Source: Schaalia suimastitidis DSM 15538 (GTDB taxonomy: Bacteria > Actinomycetota > Actinomycetes > Actinomycetales > Actinomycetaceae). Taken from it: a stretch of DNA of 64,000 nucleotides. The notes under the pieces were generated by a model. That model saw nothing but the letters and a program-made list of their open reading frames with translations. It had not been told where the DNA came from and did no database searches. The position numbers and the translations under genes are program-made. The DNA is taken from contig NZ_AUBF01000006.1 of the NCBI RefSeq assembly GCF_000429105.1, forward strand, positions 372,001 to 436,000. Direction: 5' to 3'. Below are positions 25,663 through 35,000 of this stretch, piece after piece (the stretch's first letter is position 1; every line of letters begins with the position of its first letter).

Positions 25663-28212
25663 TCACTGCGTATGTGGCGCAGCGGGCGGCGCGGGCTGGG
25701 GTGTGGGTTGCGGACTGGCGGGCGGCGCGGGCTGGGGTGTGTGGTAGGCGCCGAAGACGGCATCAGGAGCAGGCCACACCATCTGTGGGGCATGGGGTTG
25801 CTGTGCGGTATCTTGGGCTTTTTGCTTAGCTTCGCGCTGTAAATCCTGCTGTTCTAACGCACTGAGCCTGCCGTAAATCACAGACAGGCCGTAGCACATG
25901 GCGCCGGCAAGCAGCAGGGACGCAATATAGGAGCCAGTTCCGTAACCTCCTAGGTCGATGAAGGCCAACTTCAGCACGATCAACATGACCAAGATCAATC
26001 CATACAGTCGGATATTTCGTAGTCGGTGCCAGAAACCGATCACGATCGCACTTGCGCCAAGAGCGAGCAGAATCACTGTGACAAGGAGCGACCACGGCCA
26101 CACATCAAATAGCCATACGGTGGCGTAAAAGGTAGCGATAGTGACAATGAAGCACAGGAGGAAGGCATAGGTGCGTAGATGAATGAGTGGGCGAGCAAGC
26201 CATAGAGCTGTGGCCACAATGGGCACTAACACAACTGTGGCGAGGATGCCGACCGGTTGACTATTCCACAGGTTGGCACTGCCGTCACTCCACGGCACTG
26301 CGTAGAAACCGGAAAAAACCGAGAATATCCGGGTAAAGATGAGGAGTAATACGATTCCCGTCAGCAGAATCACCGTATGCTGAGACGTTGCTTTGTTAAC
26401 GAACTGCCCTCTGACGAGGACAGGAACGACCTGTGCGCGCTTCAGGCAGTGGGCGCCTGCGAAAAGCTGCGACGGTGTGGCGGGTCCGCTTCCAAAGCCC
26501 AAGAATGTCACTGTCGTCAACGAAAGTGTTGACAGTGTGAAGGCTGCGAGAACGGCCCATACAGGCCAGGCAGGCGACGCAACAGCCTGCGTCAAAATCA
26601 CGTAGACAACCAGGGGCACTTTGACCATCAACAGGAGTACCAGTATCCACGTACTCCAATTGAGTGCACGCTCATATGACGACACAACTGATGCAGTCAG
26701 TGACACCGCAAAAGCGATCAGCAGTGCCGCGACTGCAATCACATATGACGCTGCCGAGTGACTTGGCGTGGGCAAAAGTAGGACAACGAGGGGTGTGATT
26801 AGTGCTGGCGCACAGGATTTTGCTCGAATTGCTGGCACTACGGCAGCAACGAGTGCGATCAGGAATAGACCGGTAATACCCGTATGGACGTTACTAATGG
26901 TTGCCGAAAGTGACCACAGGAAAATCAGGATCGCGGAAGCGGTTAATGCATAGGTCGCCCAGCGGCACGACGAGGCTGTTGCGATGCGCGGAGACAATAC
27001 TGCCCCAGAGCTCAGCACGATCAGCCCACATAACAATGCGCAAGTGACCAAGGCGTAGGTGTTGAAGCTGTCTTTGCTGCTGGACACAACAAATAACACG
27101 GCGCCCATACCGAAGGGGTGGAGGAACCACGCAAGCTCTAATTTGCCTTCCGCGATCCCCGTGTTCGTTGAAGGATGAACCAGTACAAGGAGATTGGCGA
27201 CGAACACAACAAACAGGGCACAGTGGGCAAGGATGCCGAGCAGGGTTTGCCACTGGTCAAAGGGGGCAAATAAAAGCGCATAGGCCGATACTGCGGTACT
27301 CGACGCAAAGTACAAAGGTCGCCATGTGCGTTTGGGCATCCACAGGGTACTCACCGCAGTCAAAGCAAGCAGTAGCGTCACATAAGCCAAGATCAACAGC
27401 GTTCCATTCAAAGGGATAGAACGCGTATTCCACGTCATCTGCGACACCAATGTCACCGTGACAATGCCACCAAGGGCGGTCAACGGACCAAGGATCGCCA
27501 ATCGGGTCCACAGGGAAATCGCAATCGCAATGCAGGTCCACACAGTCAACAAGGCGAAGGAACCCACCAAGGTCAGTACGTTAAGGAGTGCTGCGCCAAC
27601 GAAGGTGACAAAGCCCAGTCCGACGCCAATGCCTGTGAGGGTAGCCGCAGCGGGGCGGTAGCGTGTGGTTTTCACCGACCACAGGCTGCCGCTTCCGGTG
27701 ACAATTACCGAGGCGACGGTCAGCATGATGATCCGCATCGCGTCCGACAAGGAAGTCCACAGGAGCGCAACCAGACTCGCGCCTGCAAGGAGGATTAAGA
27801 CAGCCGCCGCGATGGATAGAAGGTGGGCACCTAGTTCATATTCACGGCGGGGTGAGCTGGGTTGATGTGGATTGGCCAGCGGAGCACTGACGGGCGCACT
27901 GGGCGATGCTGTTTCCATTGCCGAGGCGGTAGGTGCTGTTGAAGGAGTGACAGGAACTGTGGCTGGGGTATTCGGCCCTGTCGGCAGCGTATAAAAAGGA
28001 GGGTGCGGTGCGGGAGCGTGCGGTGGCCTTGCTATCTGCGGGCCGTGGTACACCGGGGGCCTCTGGTACTGGACCGCCACCTGACGCTCTAGTGCGTCGA
28101 TTCGCGCTGACAGGCCGTTGAGTTGTGCGCTGAGTGCCCCAAGGGTATCGCGGATCGCTCGCGTGTCTTGCGAGGAATTGTCAGGTGTTTGTCCACTGTG
28201 CGGGTTTTCCAT
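25663..28212 (-). CDS. DUF2339 multispanning membrane protein
   Basis: An 849-residue membrane protein. The N-terminus is a short coiled coil (about 12-48, RDTLGALSAQLNGLSARIDA), followed by a Pro/Thr/Ala-rich linker (to about 125). Then come more than 20 closely spaced hydrophobic helices, which is the DUF2339 architecture. The C-terminus is a charged helix and a Pro/Ala-rich tail encoded by two copies of a 24-base repeat (25682-25705 and 25718-25741). ATG at 28212 is chosen because AAGGGA lies about eight bases upstream; 28236 is an unsupported extension. The family is of unknown function. Confidence 0.85.
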   Translation of the reverse strand: MENPHSGQTPDNSSQDTRAIRDTLGALSAQLNGLSARIDALERQVAVQYQRPPVYHGPQIARPPHAPAPHPPFYTLPTGPNTPATVPVTPSTAPTASAMETASPSAPVSAPLANPHQPSSPRREYELGAHLLSIAAAVLILLAGASLVALLWTSLSDAMRIIMLTVASVIVTGSGSLWSVKTTRYRPAAATLTGIGVGLGFVTFVGAALLNVLTLVGSFALLTVWTCIAIAISLWTRLAILGPLTALGGIVTVTLVSQMTWNTRSIPLNGTLLILAYVTLLLALTAVSTLWMPKRTWRPLYFASSTAVSAYALLFAPFDQWQTLLGILAHCALFVVFVANLLVLVHPSTNTGIAEGKLELAWFLHPFGMGAVLFVVSSSKDSFNTYALVTCALLCGLIVLSSGAVLSPRIATASSCRWATYALTASAILIFLWSLSATISNVHTGITGLFLIALVAAVVPAIRAKSCAPALITPLVVLLLPTPSHSAASYVIAVAALLIAFAVSLTASVVSSYERALNWSTWILVLLLMVKVPLVVYVILTQAVASPAWPVWAVLAAFTLSTLSLTTVTFLGFGSGPATPSQLFAGAHCLKRAQVVPVLVRGQFVNKATSQHTVILLTGIVLLLIFTRIFSVFSGFYAVPWSDGSANLWNSQPVGILATVVLVPIVATALWLARPLIHLRTYAFLLCFIVTIATFYATVWLFDVWPWSLLVTVILLALGASAIVIGFWHRLRNIRLYGLILVMLIVLKLAFIDLGGYGTGSYIASLLLAGAMCYGLSVIYGRLSALEQQDLQREAKQKAQDTAQQPHAPQMVWPAPDAVFGAYHTPQPAPPASPQPTPQPAPPAAPHTQ

Positions 28213-28302
28213 CGCTATGTCCCTTCGTGTCAGCAACGCTGCCGTTACTCACCCTACCGCAGTAAGGAGAAACATAAGTGTGCGCGGGCGTACCTGTGGA
28301 AA

Positions 28303-28308
28303 TAAGCT
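28303..28308 (+). promoter_or_regulatory. -10 hexamer TAAGCT before the SDR gene
   Basis: TAAGCT ends six bases before ATG 28315, with no ribosome-binding site between, consistent with a leaderless transcript. Confidence 0.45.
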
Positions 28309-28314
28309 AATGCT

Positions 28315-29100
28315 ATGGGAACTGCACTGATCACAGGCGCAAGCTCGGGCTTGGGTGAAGAATACGCATGGCAGCTTGCTTCAGCTGGCCACAGCCTCGT
28401 TCTTGTTGCCAGGCGCAAGGACCGTTTGGATACTTTGGCTGCGTCATTACGTGGTGCTACCGGTGTTGAGGTTGAAGTCCTCGTTGCTGATTTGACACAA
28501 GCGAAAGGTGTGGCGGAAGTTGCGCGGCGCCTTGATGTTGGCAGTGATCCTTCTACTGCCACTGAGTGTGCGCCTGTTGGTCTGTTGATCAACAATGCGG
28601 GACATGGTTTTCAGCACTCATTTGTTGACAACGATCTTGAGCAGGAAGAGCGTGGCCTCGATCTGATGGTGCGCGCAGTCATGGTGCTGAGCCACCATGC
28701 GGCCCGCTCGATGCGAGCACGTGGACGAGGTGCCATCCTCAACGTGTCCTCCATTGCCTCCGAAACAGGTGCTGGCACGTACAGTGCTCACAAAGCCTGG
28801 GTGAAAGCCTTTACTGAAGGATTAGCGTTGGAATTGGCCGGTTCAGGCGTGAGCGCCACCTGTGTGATGCCAGGGCCGACGCGTACCGAATTCTTCGAAA
28901 ATTCTGGTGTTCAATTCCATAGCTTGCCAGCATGGGCGTGGTCCAACTCAGAACAGGTCGTTGAAGAGTCTTTGCAGGCGGTGCGTCGAGGACAGGTTCT
29001 TGTCACACCGCATCCGGCCAGTAAAGCCGCGTTGGCATTGATGCGCCTCGCGCCTCGGTGGGTGACGCGGGCGGTGGTCCGACATGTTCCCCACACGTAA
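28315..29100 (+). CDS. Short-chain dehydrogenase/reductase
   Basis: A 261-residue classical SDR oxidoreductase. The dinucleotide-binding GASSGLGEEYA (about residues 7-17), the structural NNAGHG, the catalytic serine in ILNVSSIASETG and the YSAHK pair (Tyr and Lys in YxxxK) are all present. The acidic/basic residues after beta-2 (ARRKDRL) suggest preference for NADP(H), which is inference. The substrate is unknown; the overall wording resembles the DltE/YqjQ-type reductases. The gene is flanked by divergent DUF2339 and convergent pyrE, and so stands alone. Confidence 0.9.
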   Translation: MGTALITGASSGLGEEYAWQLASAGHSLVLVARRKDRLDTLAASLRGATGVEVEVLVADLTQAKGVAEVARRLDVGSDPSTATECAPVGLLINNAGHGFQHSFVDNDLEQEERGLDLMVRAVMVLSHHAARSMRARGRGAILNVSSIASETGAGTYSAHKAWVKAFTEGLALELAGSGVSATCVMPGPTRTEFFENSGVQFHSLPAWAWSNSEQVVEESLQAVRRGQVLVTPHPASKAALALMRLAPRWVTRAVVRHVPHT

Positions 29101-29173
29101 GGTCTGTGCAGCCTTGCGATAGTCGCGCTCGTGGCGGGGCATATTTTCTCCACACGTACGGATTGTGCAGCCT
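29091..29173 (+). repeat. Direct repeat overlapping the SDR gene's 3' end
   Basis: CCACACGTA-N-GG-N2-TGTGCAGCCT occurs at 29091-29114 and 29150-29173, 59 bases apart. The first copy contains the SDR stop codon. It appears to be a small local duplication; no function is evident. Confidence 0.5.
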
Positions 29174-29232
29174 CACTTCGCACACACGTCAACCGCGCAT
29201 CAACCGAAACTGTCTTGAGGTCGAAATTGCCC

Positions 29233-29802
29233 TTAGGTCAGGTTCAAATCATCCAACCCTAGAGCGTAAAAATACGGGTAACCTTCAGCTTCAATACGCT
29301 CTTTTGCGCCTGTTGCGCGGTCAACGACAACGGCTACAGCCACCACCTCGGCACCTGCCTGGGCAAGTGCGCGGGCTGCCTCCAGCGGAGAGCCCCCAGT
29401 GGTGGAGGTATCTTCAAGAACGACAACCCGCTTGCCCGCGACATCGGGACCTTCAATTTGGCGTTTCATGCCGTGATCTTTTGCTGCTTTACGCACAACA
29501 AAGGCATCGAGGCTAAGGCCACGCGCTGCAGCTGCGTGGAGCATTGCGGTGGCCACAGGATCAGCACCCATGGTGAGGCCGCCGACAGCGACATAGTCCT
29601 CACCCGGCGCAAAACCTGATTCCTCCAGAAGGTCAAGCATGACGTGTCCAATGAGCGGTGCGGACTCGTGGTGCAGTGTCGCGCGACGCATATCGACGTA
29701 GAAGTCAGACTCGCGGCCCGAGGCCAATGTGACCTTCTGGTGAATTACTGCAAGTTCTTTGACTAATTCGGACAGGCGGGCCTTATGCGAGTCATGTGTC
29801 AT
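29233..29802 (-). CDS. pyrE: Orotate phosphoribosyltransferase
   Basis: Transfers ribose 5-phosphate from PRPP to orotate to form OMP in de novo pyrimidine synthesis. The 189-residue protein has the PRPP-binding loop VVVLEDTSTTGGSP, the upstream FYVDMRRATLH segment with its conserved basic residues, and the VGGLTMGADPVA motif. ATG at 29802 is preferred; a longer frame to 29952 would lie inside the HAD gene. The start is seven bases downstream of TAGACT, so it may have its own leaderless promoter inside the end of the HAD gene, although co-transcription (10-base gap) is also likely. It is separate from other pyr genes. Confidence 0.94.
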   Translation of the reverse strand: MTHDSHKARLSELVKELAVIHQKVTLASGRESDFYVDMRRATLHHESAPLIGHVMLDLLEESGFAPGEDYVAVGGLTMGADPVATAMLHAAAARGLSLDAFVVRKAAKDHGMKRQIEGPDVAGKRVVVLEDTSTTGGSPLEAARALAQAGAEVVAVAVVVDRATGAKERIEAEGYPYFYALGLDDLNLT

Positions 29803-29812
29803 GACACGTAGT

Positions 29813-30634
29813 CTACCGGGTGGCTTCAACGAGTTCGATGAGTTCACCAATGCCTTCATGGATACCAAAGGGGCGGAAGGGGAAAGTTTCGACTTGTTCA
29901 AGAGAGGTCGAGCCAGAAAGAACAAGATGGGTGCGCAACCCTGCTTCAACACCGGCTTGTACGTCGGTGTCCATCCGGTCCCCTACCATGGCAGCATTTT
30001 CCGAGTGTGCGCCGATCTTATTGAGGCCAGCGCGGATCATCACGGGATTTGGCTTGCCCACAAAATACGGTGTGCGACCTGTCGCAGCTTGGATCATCGA
30101 GGCGATCGACCCTGTGGCAGGTAAGGTTCCTTCATCTGACGGGCCGGTAACGTCGGGGTTGGTGGCGATAAATTTCGCGCCGTTTTCGATGAGGCGGATA
30201 GCACGAGTCAGCGCGTTAAAGTCGTAGTTTCGTGTCTCGCCGAGGACCACGTACTCAGGGTCTTGGTCAGTCATCACATAACCAGCACCGTGCAACGCGG
30301 TGGTAAGCCCCGCCTCGCCAATGACGAATGCGGTGGACTGTGGTGACTGTTGCGAGAGGAATGCCGCCGTGGCGTTGGCGGAGGTCCAAATACGTTCTTC
30401 AGGCACGTTGAGGCCCGAGCGTTCCAGGCGGGCTGCTAGGTCACGATTTGTGAAGATTGAATTATTTGTGAGGACAAGGAATGGCAAACCCTTGCGTTCG
30501 AGAGCATCAAGGAATTGTTGGGCACCTGGGAGCGCACGATTCTCTTTCACCAACACCCCGTCCATGTCGGACAGCCATGCAGTCACCGGGGGCAGGTCAT
30601 GAAGCGACGTTGGAATATCAGCCATTGTTGTCAT
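29813..30634 (-). CDS. HAD-IIA family (NagD-like) phosphatase
   Basis: A 273-residue haloacid-dehalogenase phosphatase. Motif I is WLSDMDGVLVKENRALPGA with the nucleophile Asp, motif II LTNNS, and motif III/IV is VGKPNPVMI followed by VGDRMDTDVQAG. The C2-type cap between motifs II and III is that of NagD/AraL/phosphoglycolate phosphatases. ATG 30634 is selected because TACATT lies six bases upstream on the coding strand (leaderless pattern). A paralogue is present at 43128. It lies directly upstream of pyrE, which may mean a housekeeping role in nucleotide or sugar-phosphate clearance; the substrate is not known. Confidence 0.9.
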   Translation of the reverse strand: MTTMADIPTSLHDLPPVTAWLSDMDGVLVKENRALPGAQQFLDALERKGLPFLVLTNNSIFTNRDLAARLERSGLNVPEERIWTSANATAAFLSQQSPQSTAFVIGEAGLTTALHGAGYVMTDQDPEYVVLGETRNYDFNALTRAIRLIENGAKFIATNPDVTGPSDEGTLPATGSIASMIQAATGRTPYFVGKPNPVMIRAGLNKIGAHSENAAMVGDRMDTDVQAGVEAGLRTHLVLSGSTSLEQVETFPFRPFGIHEGIGELIELVEATR

Positions 30635-30640
30635 GACTCC

Positions 30641-30646
30641 AATGTA
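30641..30646 (-). promoter_or_regulatory. -10 hexamer TACATT before the HAD gene
   Basis: TACATT on the minus strand ends six bases before the ATG at 30634. A GGAG lies only two bases from that ATG, too close to act as a ribosome-binding site, so the leaderless reading is preferred. Confidence 0.45.
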
Positions 30647-30682
30647 GTCATCACAGTGGCCAAAGACCAGATTTTGTGACAT

Positions 30683-31195
30683 CTAGTCGGTCGGGTCGGC
30701 GTCGATTGCCCCTTGAACGTCGTTGAATAACAGATTCGACAATTCGATCTGTACCAGCGCAACTTTCGGCACGTCATGCAGGAGCAGTGGATCGTCAGAG
30801 CTTGTCTGCAGGGTAAGAGAACCGCAGCCAAATAGGCGGTCAATAAGGTCGCGCTCTTGAGATACGTCGGAGATACGTGACAGTGGTAGGTCGTGGCCGC
30901 GCCGTGTGATGATGCCATGGCGTGTGATCACACGTTTCGATGTCACGGTGTAGGTGGTGGTCAGCCACCGAAGCCATGGAATAAGGATCAGGGGAATGCT
31001 GATCGCCGCAAGTGCGGACCAAATAGCAACATGTGAATAGGGTGCCCATTGGGTAGGTAGGAGCACACTTGCAGTTGCGCCAATTGCGATCAGGGCAAGC
31101 CAAGCGACAATATTCCACAGAATCATTTTGAGATGCGAACGCATATGTCGAATGACGACTTCATCTTTGCTGAGTAGCTTCGGTGAAAGGACCAT
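30683..31195 (-). CDS. Bacterial PH-domain (bPH2) membrane protein
   Basis: A 170-residue protein with two N-terminal membrane helices (about 24-46 and 54-77) followed by a bPH2/DUF304 domain that contains the usual TYTVTSKRVITRHGIITRRG strand pair and DLPLSRISDVSQERDLIDR. These proteins sit in the cytoplasmic membrane and have no established biochemical role. Two further bPH2 proteins lie at 62202 and 62681. AGGA upstream supports ATG 31195. It starts close to, and divergently from, the SpoU methyltransferase gene. Confidence 0.85.
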   Translation of the reverse strand: MVLSPKLLSKDEVVIRHMRSHLKMILWNIVAWLALIAIGATASVLLPTQWAPYSHVAIWSALAAISIPLILIPWLRWLTTTYTVTSKRVITRHGIITRRGHDLPLSRISDVSQERDLIDRLFGCGSLTLQTSSDDPLLLHDVPKVALVQIELSNLLFNDVQGAIDADPTD

Positions 31196-31210
31196 GCCTT
31201 AATCCTGCCA

Positions 31211-31239
31211 TTACTTTGCTTCTCGCGGGGCGCTACAGT
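31211..31239 (+). promoter_or_regulatory. Promoter of the SpoU methyltransferase gene
   Basis: TTACTT (31211-31216), a 17-base spacer and TACAGT (31234-31239), ending six bases before GTG 31246. Both hexamers and the optimal spacing are present, and this supports a leaderless mRNA starting at the GTG. Confidence 0.6.
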
Positions 31240-31245
31240 TGCCGG

Positions 31246-31899
31246 GTGGACGAAGTTATTGACGAGGCCAAGGCAGGTATGCCGACGCACGGCGTTGGGC
31301 CGTGGGAGGGGCCGTGGCCCAGTGGCGATCAATGGGACGTTGAGCTGCTCAAAGCAGGTGACCGTCGCAACGTTGAAGACCAGTACCGATACTGGACTAT
31401 GGATGCTATTCGGGCAGATATTGCGGCACGTACCCTGCCTTTTGAAGTCGCCATCGAAAACCTTGAACACGATTTCAATATCGGGTCAATTGTGCGTACC
31501 GCGAATGCGCTAGGAGCCTCAAGGATCCATATCGTTGGTAGGCGCAGATGGAATCGTCGAGGCGCCATGGTGACAGACCGCTATATGGACGTTGTTCATC
31601 ACGATGACGCGCACCTGTTTGGGCAGGATTGTCGTGCGCGTGGTGTCGAAATTGTGGGTGTCGATATTATTCCTGGCGCCACCCCTATTGATGCGGCGCC
31701 AGCGCCTGTGCCTGCCTGTTTGGTTTTTGGCGGAGAGTCGGATGGATTGAGTGAGCAAATGCTGGCCCAATGCGCGCAGGTTGTGTATATCCCACAGCGT
31801 GGGTCTACGCGATCAATGAATGTGGGGCATGCGGCGGCCATCACCATGTGGACGTGGGTGCAGGCTTACCTTTCTGAAGGACGAACCTCCCATAGTTGA
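31246..31899 (+). CDS. SpoU/TrmH-family RNA methyltransferase
   Basis: A 217-residue knotted 2'-O-methyltransferase. N-terminal segment GVGPWEGPWPSGDQWD and AGDRRNVEDQYRYW are typical of an actinobacterial TrmH-like group. Motif 1 is LEHDFNIGSIVRTANALG with the catalytic arginine; motif 2 is FGGESDGLSE; motif 3 is IPQRGSTRSMNVGHAAA. It probably methylates a tRNA ribose, but the site cannot be inferred. GTG 31246 is preferred because of the promoter six bases upstream; GTG 31183 would overlap the divergent PH-domain gene, and ATG 31279 is another option. Confidence 0.9.
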   Translation: MDEVIDEAKAGMPTHGVGPWEGPWPSGDQWDVELLKAGDRRNVEDQYRYWTMDAIRADIAARTLPFEVAIENLEHDFNIGSIVRTANALGASRIHIVGRRRWNRRGAMVTDRYMDVVHHDDAHLFGQDCRARGVEIVGVDIIPGATPIDAAPAPVPACLVFGGESDGLSEQMLAQCAQVVYIPQRGSTRSMNVGHAAAITMWTWVQAYLSEGRTSHS

Positions 31900-32026
31900 G
31901 TGAATGTGCAAATTTAACGCGCTATTTTGCAGTAAAGAGCGTTCTCTCCGCATAAAATAGTGCTGACGTGTGAGCAATCAAAGTCGATTATTTGCACGCA
32001 ATGCACTCAATGTGGAGGTGAATACT

Positions 32027-35000
32027 TTGAGAAAAACACTCAAAACCCTTGTCGCTTCCGTGGCCCTTGGTGTGGTGGTAACCCTTGGCTTTGCGCCAGT
32101 AACCCCAGGACTGTTCACTACGCCAGCGGTAGCGACACCTACCCTGCCGGTCACAATCCCTGCACTGACGGGATGGACGCACACAGGGCAGACATGGACA
32201 TTGGGCGCTGACACCGTCGTGGTGCGCGCCGATACCTTTGACACGCGCGCACAACTTCTTGTCGACGAACTCAGTGCCTACCTGGGTACGCCAGTACAAG
32301 AGAGCACATCGACACAGACCAGCCCGCATATCGTTCTCACAGTTGATGAGGCTCGTGCCACAGAACTCAAAGAGGAAGGCTATCAACTTTCCATCGCGCC
32401 CAGCGGCGTGACCATCACCGCCGCTACCGACGATGGACTCTTTTGGGGTACGCGCACACTGTCCCAAATGCTGCGCCAAACGCTTACGCTACCCACAGGC
32501 TCCGTCATCGACACCCCCAAATACGCTGAACGTGCGGTGACACTGTGTGCCTGCCAAATCAATATCGCCCCTGAATGGATTGACCGCTTCCTCAACGAAA
32601 TGGCTGACCTTAAACTCAACCAAATCCTGCTTGAACTCAAAGTCAAGTCAGATCGTTACCCAGAAGCCAATACCTGGTCGTACTACACGCGCGAGGACAT
32701 TAAAGCCCTTGTTGCAAAGGCTGATAGCTACGGTATCGACGTCATCCCCGAGATTAACTCGCCAGGACATATGAATATTTGGCTAGAAAACAAGCCTGAA
32801 CTGCAACTGGTCAACAACGACGGTGTGCGTCAACCTGACAGACTCGACCTGTCTAAACCAGAGGCCGTGCAATTCTACAAGGACCTCATTGATGAATACG
32901 ATGGCGTTTTTACCACCAAATGGTGGCATATGGGTGCCGACGAGTACATGATTAACTCAGGATTTCACAACTTCACGGCCCTAACCACGTGGGCACAACG
33001 CACCTACGGTGAAGGCGCCACCATTGGCGACGCCTTCATTGCCTTTATCAACGACGTCAACGCCCACGTAAAATCCAAGGGAATGAAACTCAGGATATGG
33101 AACGACGGCATCATCAACACCCAAGTGGTCTCCCTTGACCGCGATATCGTCGTCGAATACTGGCTGGGGAGCGGCCGACGGGCCAGCATAGTTGCCGCCG
33201 AAGGCTACAAACTGATGAATGCCCACAGCCACCTGTACTATTCACGAGGCGCTCCCACTGTTTACACGATCCAAGCACGCGGACCAGCTGCCCTATATGG
33301 GCGCTGGAATATCGGCAACTTCCCTGGCAACCAAAACCTCGGTGTCGACCACGAAGCGATCACTGGCGCGAAACTCTCCATCTGGCCTGACAATGGCATC
33401 CGCCAAACCGAAAATGAAGTCGAGGAAGAAATCAAAGACGGTCTACGTTTCGCCTCGCAACTTTTCTGGAGAGGAGCAATGCCGAGCGAAAACGTCACTT
33501 GGGATTCCTTTAAGAGTCAGCGAATCGACGTTATCGAACGCTCACCCCTATGGGAAAACCGTGATACCACCCCCATCGCTGAAGGATCGTCCTACCTCAT
33601 TACCGATGCGCGTGGTGAGGGATTGTCCATTCGCAATAACCCAAGCACCCAAGGCGCCTCTGATACGTGGGCATTGCGTAAGACCCCAGATGGGTATTAC
33701 CAACTTAAGTCTGTTGACGCCAACCGGTGTCTCGGCGTGTACACCGGCGACACCCACCTTTCCACCGTCACACAGGTGGGCGCCGCCGTCGACGCGCGTC
33801 CATGCGCGGCCGATATCGACTACCGCTGGCAAGTAGCTAATCAAGGGAATTATCAACTGCGTAACCCACAAAAGTGGGAACTGATCCCTGTCGACAAAGC
33901 GGCAGGGAGCTATCAGCTGCGCAACGCTGTGACTCTTCAACACCTTGTTGTCGCAACAGGACAAGAAGCCCAACATGTTGATTTTTGGGCGGATAATTCC
34001 AGGCGTCCTGCTGTAGGTAGCCTCGTGCAACTTCCTCATGACATGATCGTTGGCAACTCGTCAGTCTTCACCTTCTCGCACGACTCCCGTTCATTTACTG
34101 CGGTGGCAAGTACATCTCAAGGCACGGCGTTTCCAGCGGCCTCAGTGGTGGAAGGTATCAGTGACCAAGGCGAAGCCACAATTAGTGTGATGGTGACAAA
34201 CACTGGTGACAGTGAATTAAGCAATGTGGAAGTCTCACCTCTACGTGCGTCAGGCTGGGCAGTATCTGGCGGGACGCAAAGTATCGCGACCATCGCGCCG
34301 GGCGAGGACGGGACAGTCACTTTCACCGCGCGACCGACGTGGCGCCTCGGTGAGTATTCCCTTCCTTTCCTTGTACGTGCTGCAGGGGCTGAACGCATCA
34401 CCCGAGTCTCCGTGGTTGGCACCTGCGGGCCAGCATTCCAGCCCACCGCCTCGGCTACTGACTCACAAGAAACCAGGGGAGAAGGACCCGTCAATGGGCA
34501 TCTAGCGGCGGCAAGCGACGGAAATCCAGCGACTTTCTGGCATACACAATGGCAGGGGAGTACACCTGGATTCCCTCACTGGATCGAAGTCGACCTTGGC
34601 CAAGCGCGTCAAGTGTGTGGTTATGCGTACTTGCCTCGCCAGGGTTCGACACCAAACGGGCGCGTGAAAGACTACCGTCTTAGCGCATACAACGATCCTG
34701 CTCAGGCCCAGATAGGCGACGTAGTCGCCGCTGGCAGCCTACCCAATTCCACTGAGCGCACCTACATTGCGCTTCCCGGAGTCAACGCACGCTACCTCCG
34801 TTTCACTGGCCTCAATGCTCAACCAGACGTTGGCGACTCCGCTGTCATGTCAGCTGCTGAAATCTCAGTAGTGCTTGGGACATTGCCGCCTCAGCCAACT
34901 CTGGTGACACCACAAGCAGTGACATTCAATGCCGACACCTACCGCATACCTGACGTTGAGGGCGTCGAATACTTCGCAGGCGATACGCGTGTGGAGGCAG

